A program made the translations under genes and the position numbers. The notes below the pieces were generated by a model, which saw nothing but the letters and a program-made list of their open reading frames with translations, was not told the origin of the DNA and did no database searches. Positions 50,301 through 57,924 of a stretch of DNA of 64,000 nucleotides are shown piece by piece (position 1 is the first letter of the stretch; each line of letters starts with the position of its first letter). The stretch is from Aricia agestis (lineage: Eukaryota; Arthropoda; Insecta; Lepidoptera; Lycaenidae), in NCBI RefSeq assembly GCF_905147365.1, contig NC_056409.1, forward strand, positions 18,233,001-18,297,000, written 5' to 3'.

Positions 50301-53300
50301 AACTTCTGCGGTATGGTTGTCAATTACCATAAGGCCAATTAATTTTTTTGTTTGTCGTTTATAAAAGTCAACATCTCATTGCAGGGTGCGTCTTTGCTGA
50401 GCTACTGTCAAGCGAGGCCCTCTGGCCCGGTAAAAGTGACCTCGACCAGTTGTACCTCATTAGGAAGACGCTAGGAGACCTACTGCCCAGGCACATGACT
50501 ATCTTCTCACAGAATACCTTTTTCCAGGTACGCATAATATCGTAACATGATTAGGCACTAAGCGAAATATGCCTAGTACCCTCACAAATATAATATGTAC
50601 TTACTACTTATCATGAATAATATAAGTAGTCTGTCAAAAAAGAGTAGACGCCGAACACAAATATAAAATTACTTAAGTACATAAAACCTCATAAAACATT
50701 GAAAAATTTAATTAAACCAAATAAAAAATGAGCCAGAATGTTATTATTTGAAGTGTACAAACCATAATTAACTGTATGGTTAATGGTACAAACATTGTCA
50801 GTGAAAATGCGAAGCGAAAAAACCACCATTCGATATTGATTACGATTAGAAATTTAAGTCTACTCTTTTTTGACAGACTATATTTGTAGATTATTTTTAT
50901 CTCATTTCTCGTGCTTAATAGTTGTACCCTGATAACGCGTTAAAATGTTCTTATTCTTGCAGGGAATGTCCCTACCAGAACCTACCACACTCGAGCCCCT
51001 GGAGAAAAAGATACCGCAACGATACGCGAACAACGAATTAGTGTTAGACTTTTTGAAGGTAACTAACATTCTTAAATACAGGCTACAAGGCTACAGCTTA
51101 CTCGTTTAAATAAAGAGAAAGTTCATAAGAAAAGAGACTTTATCGGTCCCAATCCCTCGATTTATTTAAGTACTAAATGCAGTACCTAGTTAATATTGAA
51201 GACTCATCTGTAAATCTCTTCATTATAGAAATGTCTAGACAAGGACCCCAACATGCGGTGGACGTGTGAACAGCTTCTACGACATCCGATATTCGAAAAT
51301 TTCCTCTTCAACGTAACACTGACGGATCATGATGAATACGAGAAGAGTAGGAGGGCACAGGTAAAATTTCCTAATAATATACAGCGAATACAAAGTTTGC
51401 TTGCCTTCGTCTGGTACAAAGCCTTGAATAGTTGTACGCTCCGTAAATATCTTTATAATTAAGGGGTGGGTATCATACCAACATGCAACATAAAATTACC
51501 ATTAAAATTTACCACTATTGTGTAGGCCAGAAGGTAATTTCAAAGATAAAATCACGGCACTAGAATATCGACCTGTTATAGTTTCCTGTCGGAGCCCTAA
51601 TGAAACATGAGGGCTCATCAGCGAGTTCCATCAACGCTAATCGCATTACCCGGTATAACTACGATAATTGGAACCCCTCAGGGTGACAACGACAACTTCT
51701 TAAAACGACAACTTCCGAAAACGACAACTTTCTAGAATGTCAACTTCCGAAAACGACAACTTTCTAAAATGTTAACATTCGAAAATGAAAACATCCTAAA
51801 TCGTCAACTACCTAAATTGACAACCGCCAAAATTGAGATCTTCCTGGAAGGACAACGCGTTCGATTCGATCCATTTTTAAAGGACTTTTGCCGCTGACTG
51901 TACCTATTTTCATTCGTATTTAGGGTTCCGTAATCCGTACCCAAATAGTAAAAACGGGACGCTATTACTAAGACTGTGCTGTCTGTCTGTCCGTCTGTCT
52001 GTCACCAGGCTGTAGCTCAAAAACCGCATTGCAAGACATTTAAATATTTTACAAATTATTTATTTCTGTGGCCTCTATAACAAATACAAAAAAAAAGAGG
52101 CGCTCCCATACAACAAGCGCGATTTTTTGCGCTCTTTTGCTCGATATCAATAATAGTAATAGGACTTGAATGGTAATAACTTTAAATATTCACAAAATAC
52201 TCAGTTAAGTTGTATTTTTACTTTAATAATAAAATTAAAATAAAAAAATCCGCGCACGGAACCCTTCGTGCGCGGATCCGACTCGCTTTTTGTCATTAGT
52301 ATGTATATTTATAAAATAAACTAACAAACAATTCATTCTCGAGTAAACTGCACTTTACTTTTTTCGAAATGCTACTTCCTCATTGCCCCATTGAAAGTTG
52401 AAACTCTATAATAATAATATAATAGCTCCCACACCGGTTTCGGTGACGGTGGCCGGTTTCATTGAAACCAGGCCAACTGCGCAGGAGTAATTTATAGTGC
52501 CCAAGTGTGTGCGCAGTACACAAGAGCACTCTCTACTCCTTTACTCTTTTAACCCAGTGGGACGGAAGACCGACACGACCGGCGAGAGATCAGGCGCAGG
52601 ATCAACTTTTTACATGCCCATCCGACGCATGGATCATCTTACTTGTCAGACAATCAGGTGATCAGCCTGCATTGTCCTAACCAAACTTGGAATTTACATG
52701 TTTCCAACGCGGGAATCGAACCCACGACCTCCGGGTCAAGAGCCGCGCTCTATATACCACTAGACCACGGAGGCGGAAACTCTATAATAAAGGTGTTATC
52801 GCGTTCTTAAACTTCTAATTGGTCTTACTGGCATATTTAAAGTATGTCTAAGAAGAAAGCAGTATCTCTCAGCTTGATAATCCTAAAATGCAAATATTGT
52901 TGATTTCTTTCATGAATTAATAATGAATTTCTTAAAATCACAAAAGGGAAAGACTTATACTTACTATCAACGCCCTCTGCCCCCAACGTGCAGGTACTAA
53001 TAAAAAAGTGTCGAGGTCAAATCAAGGTAATATATTGTTCTGTCTAGCCTTCAGATTTACGCCGAACGCGTGATAAGGAACTTCGTTCCAATATTTTTGG
53101 TGAGTCTAATTAGCAGTGGTTTGCAACATTCCGTCGCACGACTGTGGCGTCGCATCTAGAGGACTTTTCACTTGAGACGCAATAAAATAGTATAAATTAG
53201 ACATTTATCATTTTCGGAATATTTTGTCATTTCAGGAATTTATTTTTTCGAATTCTGTCAATTTAGGAATTTGACATTTTAGGAATTTGCCATTTCAGGA

Positions 53301-54343
53301 ATTTGCCATTTTCGGAAGTTGACGAGTTTAGAATACGTTCTCGGAAATTGGCATTTTCGGAAGTTGTCGTTTTTGGAAGTTGTCGTTGTCACCCTGAGGG
53401 ATTGGAACGCAGTTATATCTTTTTTTTATGAAATAAGGGGGCAAACGAGCAAACGGGTCACCTGATGGAAAGCAACTTCCGTCGCCCATGGACACTCGCA
53501 GCATCAGAAGAGCTGCAGGTGCGTTGCCGGCCTTTTAAGAGGGAATAGGGTAATAGGGGAGGGTAGGGATGGGAAGGGAAGGGAATAGGGGAGGGTAGGG
53601 AAGGGAATAGGAGAGGGTAGGGAAGGGAATAGGGTAGGGGATTGGGCCTCCGGTAAACTCACACACTCGGCGAAACACAGCGCAAGCGCTGTTTCACGCC
53701 GGTTTTCTGTGAGAACGTGGCATTTCTCCGGTCGAGCCGGCCCATTCGTGCCGAAGCATGGCTCTCCCACGTATAAATATCTAGATTCTAGGTGCTACTA
53801 TTGATTCTATTGAGCTACGACTTACGTGTTAATACTAACAAAAAATGCTAAAGTTACATTGCCTTACTAAAATTACAGGCGTTTTAATTTATAAAAATTG
53901 ACAATTTTAATTTTAAACAAATAAGACTGGGTTGCACCAAAGGCGTGGGTAAAGTTAAAGTTAAAATTAAAGTTATGGTTATAGTTAAAGTAAATTTAAC
54001 TTTGACTTTACCCTTAACTTTGCCCGGAGAACAATACATGCGCGTGGGCGGGGGCGCTGCTGGTAAAGGAGAACTGTCAAAAATTGCGGTTTTTGTATGA
54101 TGACAGCGTTAGTTCCTTTTTTCGCCACATGCATTTAAAACCTTGTCGATGTAGTCAGAAAATGGTTCTAAATGAAAAGGCTGTGCGACAGTTCGCTTGG
54201 TTGAGGTGTTCATAAAATCATTTGTAAATCTTAAATTGTAGATGCAGTCTTCATCCCTATTGCCTCAGCTGATTGTGAACGAGCGGTCCCAGCCGAAGAA
54301 GAAGTCCGAGCTGGACTCGCGAGGACATCTACCGACCATATGA
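29830..54343 (+). CDS. CDKL1: CDKL1-type cyclin-dependent-kinase-like Ser/Thr kinase, 8 coding exons
   Basis: Eight exons (29830-29997, 32892-33011, 40426-40591, 46904-47011, 50385-50527, 50963-51058, 51229-51360, 54242-54343) have GT-AG borders and join in one frame to 344 residues ending in TGA; human CDKL1 is about 357. The kinase domain is complete: glycine loop GEGSYG (11-16), lysine in VAIKK (K33), a RKIALRE helix C, HRDVKPEN (124-131), DFG (144-146), activation-loop TDY (158-160) and APE (168-170). The FEYCDHTVLHEL stretch and GKSDLDQLYLIRKTLGDL are typical of CDKL1/CDKL4. Family knowledge: CMGC kinases with a MAPK-like TxY loop, several of them linked to cilia and flagella. The start is the ATG at 29830 because the residues after it match the family N-terminus; a longer frame needs a non-ATG start. 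The tail after the kinase domain is short and basic. CDKL4 orthology cannot be excluded by eye. Confidence 0.95.
30417..31349. mobile_element. Two Helitrons with opposed 3' ends
   Basis: Left, 30417-30651: an inverted 3' portion starting CTAGCTGTTGCCCGCGAC. Right, 30652-31349: a complete forward copy starting TCTATACTAATATT and ending CAACAGCTAG, inserted after the A ending CACATAA. The composite therefore has CTAG at both outer ends. A 73-bp MITE (30533-30605) interrupts the left piece. Lies in intron 1 of CDKL1. Confidence 0.8.
30533..30605. mobile_element. 73-bp foldback MITE with TTA duplication
   Basis: GGGCCGCGCTACACCGGAAT and its near-exact inverse around a short loop, flanked by TTA (30530-30532, 30606-30608). 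TTA targets are typical of PIF/Harbinger. Confidence 0.75.
31350..31774 (-). mobile_element. SINE/Helitron composite, duplicate copy A
   Basis: Holds a tRNA-like B box (GGGTTCGAGTCCCGC on the minus strand near 31535) and a Helitron 5' end with (GACA)n. Almost identical to 31935-32374. Confidence 0.75.
31935..32374 (-). mobile_element. SINE/Helitron composite, duplicate copy B
   Basis: Differs from copy A by about three substitutions and more GACA units. About 160 bp of unique DNA separates the two direct copies in intron 1. Confidence 0.75.
32892..33011 (+). CDS. CDKL1: CDKL1 coding exon 2 (residues 57-96)
   Basis: Forty codons, phase 0 at both ends, between acceptor TTATAG and donor GTAAGT. 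It encodes LKHPNLVNLIEVF and the hinge FEYCDHT, the part of the kinase that lines the ATP pocket. Confidence 0.95.
33199..33818. mobile_element. pogo/Tigger-like TIR element, non-coding
   Basis: Perfect 28-bp ends (AAATTATTTGAAAGTACAGT and onward) with the CAGTGTAAACTCC and TATAACG words common in Tigger-type ends. In intron 2 of CDKL1. Confidence 0.65.
33966..34235. mobile_element. CAGGGTGTAACAAAA palindromic MITE, best copy
   Basis: Nearly full inverted arms of about 110 bp from ACAGGGTGTAACAAAAATAA to TTGTTATACACTGTAT. Partial copies flank it (33860-33960 and 34235-34320), making a cluster. Confidence 0.8.
34563..35338. mobile_element. hAT-like element with iterated TTCGGC ends
   Basis: Ends TAGTGTCCGACCGAAG and inverse, with 8-bp duplication GTAATTTT (34555-34562 and 35339-35346). 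Both ends carry arrays of TTCGGC/GCCGAA. A further MITE, 34805-35084, with ends AGGGTCAATTTATATTAGC is nested inside. Confidence 0.85.
34805..35084. mobile_element. MITE nested in the 34563 element
   Basis: Inverted ends of about 45 bp with few mismatches (AGGGTCAATTTATATTAGC, CAGAGTC, CGAAGCGAATT). Non-coding. Confidence 0.75.
35347..38385. other. Intron 2 interior without clear elements
   Basis: About 3 kb of AT-rich DNA with no recognised gene or complete element. It holds a 38-bp hairpin at 36662-36699 (TCGGTTGCTGGTAGAGGA, 2-nt loop). Confidence 0.5.
36662..36699. repeat. 38-bp hairpin with 2-nt loop
   Basis: TCGGTTGCTGGTAGAGGA and its exact inverse around AC. It has no poly-T tail or gene context that would make it a terminator. 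Confidence 0.85.
38508..39099 (+). mobile_element. Second-family Helitron carrying an insertion
   Basis: Same family as 18261-18583: TCTTATCTTATC start, GGACAGCTAG end, A and T flanks. Compared with that copy it has about 197 extra bases starting at 38881, flanked by the 11-bp direct repeat AAAACAACGTT (38870-38880, 39067-39077). Confidence 0.75.
38881..39030. repeat. 150-bp foldback inside the Helitron
   Basis: Perfect 28-bp outer arms (TTTTTTAATCGGGACTTAAC onward) and inner arms GTAATGCTACTACGAGTAC with a 10-nt bulge. Confidence 0.85.
39442..40425. other. Intron 2 end: Helitron and SINE fragments
   Basis: 39560-39700 has Helitron-like (GTCTGT, CCCAAACTACTGAACC) words. A tRNA-like B box (GGTTCGATTCCCGC) at about 39773-39786 marks a SINE fragment. 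The rest is AT-rich. Confidence 0.45.
40426..40591 (+). CDS. CDKL1: CDKL1 coding exon 3 (residues 97-151, plus 1 nt)
   Basis: Encodes the catalytic core: HRD (Asp126), Asn131 and the metal-binding DFG. Acceptor is TTCCAG and donor GTGCGT, leaving phase 1. It lies between 7.4 kb and 6.3 kb introns. The open frame at 40416-40607 is a shadow of this exon. Confidence 0.94.
40708..41112 (+). mobile_element. SINE inserted in a CAGGGTGT MITE
   Basis: Outer TACAGGGTGTCACAAAG / TTGTTACACCCTGTA ends belong to the MITE family. Inside, from about 40728, lies a tRNA-like head with A box (TGGCCTAATGGG) and B box (GGTTCGATCCC), then a SINE body. Its position just after exon 3 is intronic. Confidence 0.75.
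41113..43054. other. Intron 3 interior, no clear elements
   Basis: AT-rich, with a GACTTCCAAAAAGAAGGAGG repeat word at 41251. A GC-rich patch at 42590-42780 has no exon signals. Confidence 0.45.
43055..43682. mobile_element. hAT-like element, CAGTGACGGATTA ends
   Basis: Ends CAGTGACGGATTA and inverse; flanks are imperfectly similar (GATAAGCA and GATAGCTA), which would fit a decayed 8-bp duplication. Subterminal CAATGGGCATTGTCC-type words occur on both sides. No transposase recognised. Confidence 0.65.
44508..45096 (+). repeat. Tandem array, about 174-bp unit, 3.3 copies
   Basis: Units begin TTGAACGCGCTAATCTCAGG at 44508, 44682, 44856 and 45038 (174, 174, 182 bp, then partial). Directly before it are (TTTG)n and a TATTATAAAGCGGAAGAG Helitron-like 5' end. 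Confidence 0.85.
45390..46620. repeat. AATTTTGGTG / TATCGGTG-word region
   Basis: CCAATTTTGGTG occurs many times, a block of about 150 bp is duplicated (about 45655-45810 and 46015-46180), and TTATCATATCGGTG recurs near 46388 and 46425 with an inverted copy near 46577. No coding potential. Confidence 0.6.
46764..46790. repeat. Poly-C tract
   Basis: A run of C interrupted by one T, about 110 bp before exon 4 of CDKL1. Open frames across it are meaningless. Confidence 0.9.
46904..47011 (+). CDS. CDKL1: CDKL1 coding exon 4 (Ser152 to split Gly188)
   Basis: Encodes the activation segment with TDY, the substrate-binding ATRWYRAPE block and VDVWAIG. Acceptor GTCCAG and donor GTGAGT. It starts in phase 1, which completes Ser152 with exon 3, and ends in phase 1. 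A poly-C tract lies only about 110 bp upstream in the intron. Confidence 0.94.
47370..47600. mobile_element. CAGGGTGTAACAAAA palindromic MITE in intron 4
   Basis: ACAGGGTGTAACAAAAATAA to TTGTTACACACTGTAT, with TATA-like flanks consistent with a TA target. Confidence 0.8.
48226..49562 (-). mobile_element. pogo/jerky-type TIR element
   Basis: Ends ATAGGGT(A/C)GG(T/A)TGTCTCACATTGAA and inverse. It carries the start of a transposase on the minus strand. Confidence 0.75.
48717..49081 (-). pseudogene. pogo/jerky-type transposase, N-terminal remnant
   Basis: ATG near 49080 starts MARNKVLVRKRGGHSA but stops after about 28 codons. A frame downstream (to 48717) continues with HVNVEDLARKR, LKFYGLTPKDCRKVAYQMA and NNITAIPYSWQREKM, the N-terminal region of lepidopteran CENP-B/DDE_1-type transposases. 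The catalytic domain is missing, so this is a dead or non-autonomous derivative. Confidence 0.7.
49989..50050. repeat. 62-bp hairpin in the hAT right end
   Basis: Arms of 28 bp (GACTTGTTTACGCACTTGCT onward) around CTAGCA. Confidence 0.9.
50385..50527 (+). CDS. CDKL1: CDKL1 coding exon 5 (residues 188-235)
   Basis: Begins with the second part of Gly188, then CVFAELL and LWPGKSDLDQLYLIRKTLG, typical of the CMGC insert region in the CDKL1 group. Acceptor TTGCAG, donor GTACGC, ending in phase 0. Confidence 0.94.
50629..50878. mobile_element. 250-bp MITE with TA flanks in intron 5
   Basis: Ends GTCTGTCAAAAAAGAGTAGA with exact inverse, flanked by TA (50627-50628, 50879-50880): Tc1/mariner type. 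It makes up more than half of the 435-bp intron 5 of CDKL1. Confidence 0.85.
50963..51058 (+). CDS. CDKL1: CDKL1 coding exon 6 (residues 236-267)
   Basis: Thirty-two codons in phase 0 (acceptor CTTGCAG, donor GTAACT). The LPEPTTLEPLE stretch matches the acidic, proline-containing segment of CDKL1 kinases before the last helices of the C-lobe. Confidence 0.9.
51229..51360 (+). CDS. CDKL1: CDKL1 coding exon 7 (residues 268-311)
   Basis: Phase-0 exon of 44 codons. It carries CLDKDPNMRWTCEQLLRHP, the CMGC-kinase C-terminal signature (Arg in subdomain XI, then HP..F). Intron 6 before it is the shortest of the gene (170 bp). Donor is GTAAAA after CAG. Confidence 0.93.
51923..52293 (-). repeat. GGTTCCGTA-family repeat nested in the hAT-like element
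   Basis: Starts TAGGGTTCCGTAATCCGTAC, ends CGGAACCCTTCGTGCGCGG. Short uninterrupted copy, useful as a family reference. Confidence 0.75.
52437..52775 (-). mobile_element. tRNA-headed SINE
   Basis: The minus strand starts with CCGTGGTCTAGTGGTATA (A box) and GGTTCGATTCCCGC (B box), then a body shared with 3870-4085. The head does not continue as a clean tRNA cloverleaf, so it is a SINE promoter, not a tRNA gene. Confidence 0.8.
53420..53772 (-). mobile_element. SINE-like retroposon, copy 4
   Basis: Same unit as 25652-25973, minus orientation, about 10 bp from the edge of the hAT-like element's target duplication. Confidence 0.8.
53929..54150. mobile_element. GGGTTGCACCA MITE, third copy
   Basis: Starts GGGTTGCACCAAAGGCGTGG, then TTAAAGTTA iterations and the GGGCGGGGGCGCTGCTGG block of 23534-23932. 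It ends about 90 bp before the last CDKL1 exon. Confidence 0.65.
54242..54343 (+). CDS. CDKL1: CDKL1 last coding exon (residues 312-344, stop TGA)
   Basis: Acceptor TTGTAG, then 33 codons and TGA. The peptide includes LLPQLIVNE and a PKKKSE basic patch. Human CDKL1 has a LPQL motif at a comparable place in its tail, which supports this as the true final exon rather than a chance frame. No polyadenylation signal is obvious just downstream. Confidence 0.8.
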   Translation: MQSSSLLPQLIVNERSQPKKKSELDSRGHLPTI

Positions 54344-55334
54344 CTACCACCGCCCGCGAAGCAGCGGACCATCAACATAATATAAATATTAAATTGTTGT
54401 TCAGTTAAACATATTGTATTTTCTTTAGTCTTTACCAAATACCAATCCCTTGCTATCAGATAATCAAATGTAAATCAGGAAATTTACTAACAGCTACATA
54501 GGCACAATGAACAATAACTTAACTTTAATTTAATGAAGAATTTGATAGGAATTGTTCAGCAATTGTTTCTGTCAAAATCTGAGTGTGGCCCTTAATAGTT
54601 AACCCTCAAATAGCCCTCAAAGGAATCGTATTTTTAAAAAAGGTTCTAGAATCGAGATGGCCATGCTAAAACTATAGGTTCAATATGAAGTCTAAGTAGA
54701 TATTACAAAATACTCAAGTTACTCTCAAAACACTTGTACGCACAAAATAACAAAACTGTACAACAGTTTCCTAATACTTTTTACTGAGTGACTGCTTTTC
54801 TGTTATTATATTATGCAATAATAGTATTTTAAAAAGATGAAACCAACTTTAAAATTGTACATAATTGAGAATTAAAATTGCCTTATCTCAAAAACTACTG
54901 AACCGATTTTGATGAAACTTGTAGTGTTCCCTAAGTTGAACAATACCTAGTACAACAAAAAAAAATTACTTAAATCGGACTCGTAGTTCCAGAGATAACA
55001 TAAGAACACAAACATAAAAACATACATGCATACATACATACACTTTTGAAATTTGGCACATTTGTTCAGACACTGAAATAGCACAAAAACTGGGCAGTTC
55101 TAGAAATATTACATACATATGCGTCGAATTGATAACTTCCTTTTTTTGAAGTCGGTTAAAAATAACCTTTCCAAAATACAAAGTAATAAACAATGTTACT
55201 TCAATACTTTTTTAACTAAATTGAACATTTATATTTACACTTTGTCTTACTACTAAAACATTATATTATTTTTTGCAAGAAATATTATTACATCTTGACG
55301 TTTTTATCCCCAGACGGCACACACAGATTCTTCA
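54344..55334. other. Convergent intergenic region
   Basis: Lies between the CDKL1 stop and the end of the minus-strand microprotein. Contains a repeat at about 54870-55160 ending ACTTCCTTTTTTTGAAGTCGG, also found inside 34563-35338. Confidence 0.5.
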
Positions 55335-55673
55335 TTATTTGTTAAACCACTGAAAACAAATCAAAAATGATTAAGGGCAAAATAATAGCATTAATTATAT
55401 TATGTGTTGAAATAAGAACTAGTAGGCTGCTACAGAGTGGCTGCAGGTAAGTGTTTATTTACAAGAATTTTACAACTCGTTAATATAGTTATAATAATAT
55501 ATCAAGTGTTTATGAGATATATTTACCGAATATATAGGAACATTTTTGCGTTCCTTTTCCGAAACCAGGCTGTCTACTTCTTGTAATTTCATCCATCCAT
55601 AGTGAGCACCAGCGAGCATGGGAACCATTACAATAAGGACGAGGTTTCTATTAATGAAATTACGGACATTCAT
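55335..55673 (-). CDS. 53-residue single-pass membrane microprotein, two exons
   Basis: Exon 1 (55673-55527) starts with ATG and gives 49 codons to a GTAAAT donor; exon 2 (55349-55335) follows a TTTTCAG acceptor and adds WFNK and TAA in frame. The protein has a short basic N-terminus (NVRNFINRN), one hydrophobic segment (about 11-25, LVLIVMVPMLAGA), then a charged tail with EKERK. This layout is usual for small mitochondrial inner-membrane proteins. A weak resemblance to the complex I subunit NDUFB1 (a VPM in the membrane segment, similar length) is suggestive only. It converges with the kinase gene, whose stop is about 1 kb away. No family was recognised with confidence; the intact frame and good splice sites argue for a real gene. 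Confidence 0.6.
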
Positions 55674-56051
55674 GGTTGTTAAATGGAGTTGGAATTTTGA
55701 TATATATTTTATTTATAGTAGGTAGGTAAATGTAATTTACTTAATTCTATTTTTTAGAGCAGAGCCAATTGCCAAAAATAGTTACCGAATTTCATGGCAT
55801 AACTAATGTCAGCTGTCAAATATATTGACATTCCAATGTGACATTCACATCTTCATATGACAGTTGACACTTGACACATGTAAACATTGCGTTTAGATCG
55901 ATTTTTAAAATAATATGAAACGTAGTATTTTATAATTTATTACCTCGATGATGGATCGTGGGAATCTCAGAGTTCTCAGTTCAGACACATCACACATCGC
56001 TTATCTTGGGAGTTGATGGGTTAAATGATTTGAATAAACTAGTCTAAGGGG

Positions 56052-56239
56052 CATGGGCGTAGCCAGGTTCTGAGCCAGGGGGGGGGGCAAATTACCTAGG
56101 TTCTGGTGCCGGGGGGGGGCAAATCAGATTTTTCATAAGCTAGGTGTTTATAAAGAATAAAAAATTAATAATTTTTAGTTGTAAAAATATTGTATTGCAA
56201 ACAAATTCCCCCCCCTGCCCCCCCCTCGATACGCCCATG
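56052..56239. mobile_element. hAT-type MITE with CTAAGGGG duplication
   Basis: CATGGGCGTAG / TACGCCCATG ends, 8-bp CTAAGGGG on both sides (56044-56051 and 56240-56247). Same family as 26723-27029. The right duplication overlaps the end of the next MITE, so this one landed on it. Confidence 0.85.
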
Positions 56240-56243
56240 CTAA

Positions 56244-57889
56244 GGGGGGTATTACATTATCATTTTCTATGATTTCTATATAGGATCCATTATATATGAT
56301 AATTTGATCATATCTGCTTATTACATTATCATATTTCATTGATCATATTTTACGTCATATGTGGTATCAATAGCCAATGGAGAGCGCTAACGCTGACAGG
56401 TATTGACGCCAGGGTTACTAGATCTCAGAGAATTCGATGTGTCAAAAGACATCGTCATTTTCTTGTTTTTTGTTATTTCAGCAAGATTATCCAAGTATAA
56501 AAATAGAAAAATAATTACATTACATTATTTGAAACATATTGACGAATAAGAAATTAAAAACTCTTTTTTATATTAAATAACTGGCAACACCTATTTCTAT
56601 GACCGTATTGGATCCAATCTCTCAGCAAATGTCAAAATTATATGATCAAGGAAGAAATGAATCATATGTCTATACTAGCTGTTGCCCGCGACTTCGTCCG
56701 CGTGGACTTCAGTTTACAGCGCGCGGTGTCAATAAAATTGGTGTCAAAAGCTTTTTAAAACCCTGGTACCCCTTAAATCAAAATACCCAAAACAGCCGTG
56801 TAGTGTGCACATAATATGATTTTTTTAAATTAAACTTTTTTATACCTTTTAAAGCTTATTTAGCGTTACACAACTTAGCTGCATAATGCATTACACAACT
56901 TTAGCTTTGCCCAATAGCCAATACCCATAGGCCATAAACTATTTAGTATTTATTATAGGTACGTGAGTTATTTAATAACATGTATAACAATCGAAAGAAT
57001 CGAAAATTAACTGATCATGGTACCACCTCTTATAGAAATACATATGAGCAAGCGATAGCGCGATCTAGGCGACTTTTGGCGCCATCTGTTCCAGTTTTTG
57101 GAACTAACTTAATTTGAACAAATTTACGCATAAACACCCCCTTACAACCCCTTTTTCCAGTAAGAAGTAGCCTATGTCCTTTCTCAGGCTTTAGACTATC
57201 TGTGTACAAAATTTCATTACAATCGGTTCAGTAGTTTTGGCGCTGTTGTTTTTGAATTTAATATCTAATCTAAGTTGGTAGGTGAGTTCTTAGTTAATAC
57301 TTAATAACGTGTATAACAATCGAAAGAATCGAAAACCCTAGCTTAACATGGTACCACGTCTTATAGAAATACGCATGAGCAAGCAATAGCGCGATCTAGG
57401 GGACTCTTGGCGCCATCTATTTGGAGTTTTTGGAACTAACTTAATTTGACCAAATTTACGCATTTTCACCCCCTTACAACCCCCTTTTCCAGTTAAAAAG
57501 TAGCCTATGTCCTTTCTCAGGCTTTAGACTATCTGTGTACAAATTTCATTACAATCGGTTCAGTAGTTTTGACGTGACAGCGAGACAGACAGACAGAGAT
57601 ACTTTCGCATTTATAATATTAAGTATAGAACGTGTATAACAATCGAAAGAATCGAAAAACCTAGCTTTATATGGTACCACCTCTTATAGAAATACGCATG
57701 AGCAAGCAATAGCGCGATCTAGGGGACTCTTGGCGCCATCTATTTTGAGTTTTTGGAACTAACTTAATTTGACCAAATTTACGCATTTTCACCCCCTTAC
57801 GGGTTGTAGCCTATGTCCTTTCTCAGGCTTTAGACTATCTGTGTACAAAATTTCATTACAATCGGTTCAGTAGTTTTGGCGTGAAAGCG

Positions 57890-57924
<35 letters not shown>

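Larger units (their letters stand above)
51675..53400. mobile_element. hAT-like element with 16-bp iterated subterminal repeats
   Basis: Ends CCCTCAGGGTGACAACGACA and inverse; exact 8-bp duplication ATTGGAAC (51667-51674 and 53401-53408). About ten units of a CGACAACTTCCGAAAA-like 16-17-mer follow the left end (to about 51855) and a similar array, inverted, precedes the right end (from about 53205). Inside are a GGTTCCGTA repeat and a tRNA-headed SINE. No transposase. It fills most of intron 7. Confidence 0.85.

Noticed and set aside
52700..52775. tRNA gene on the minus strand
   Set aside because: It is the head of a SINE whose body has a second copy at 3870-4085; the acceptor stem does not pair well.
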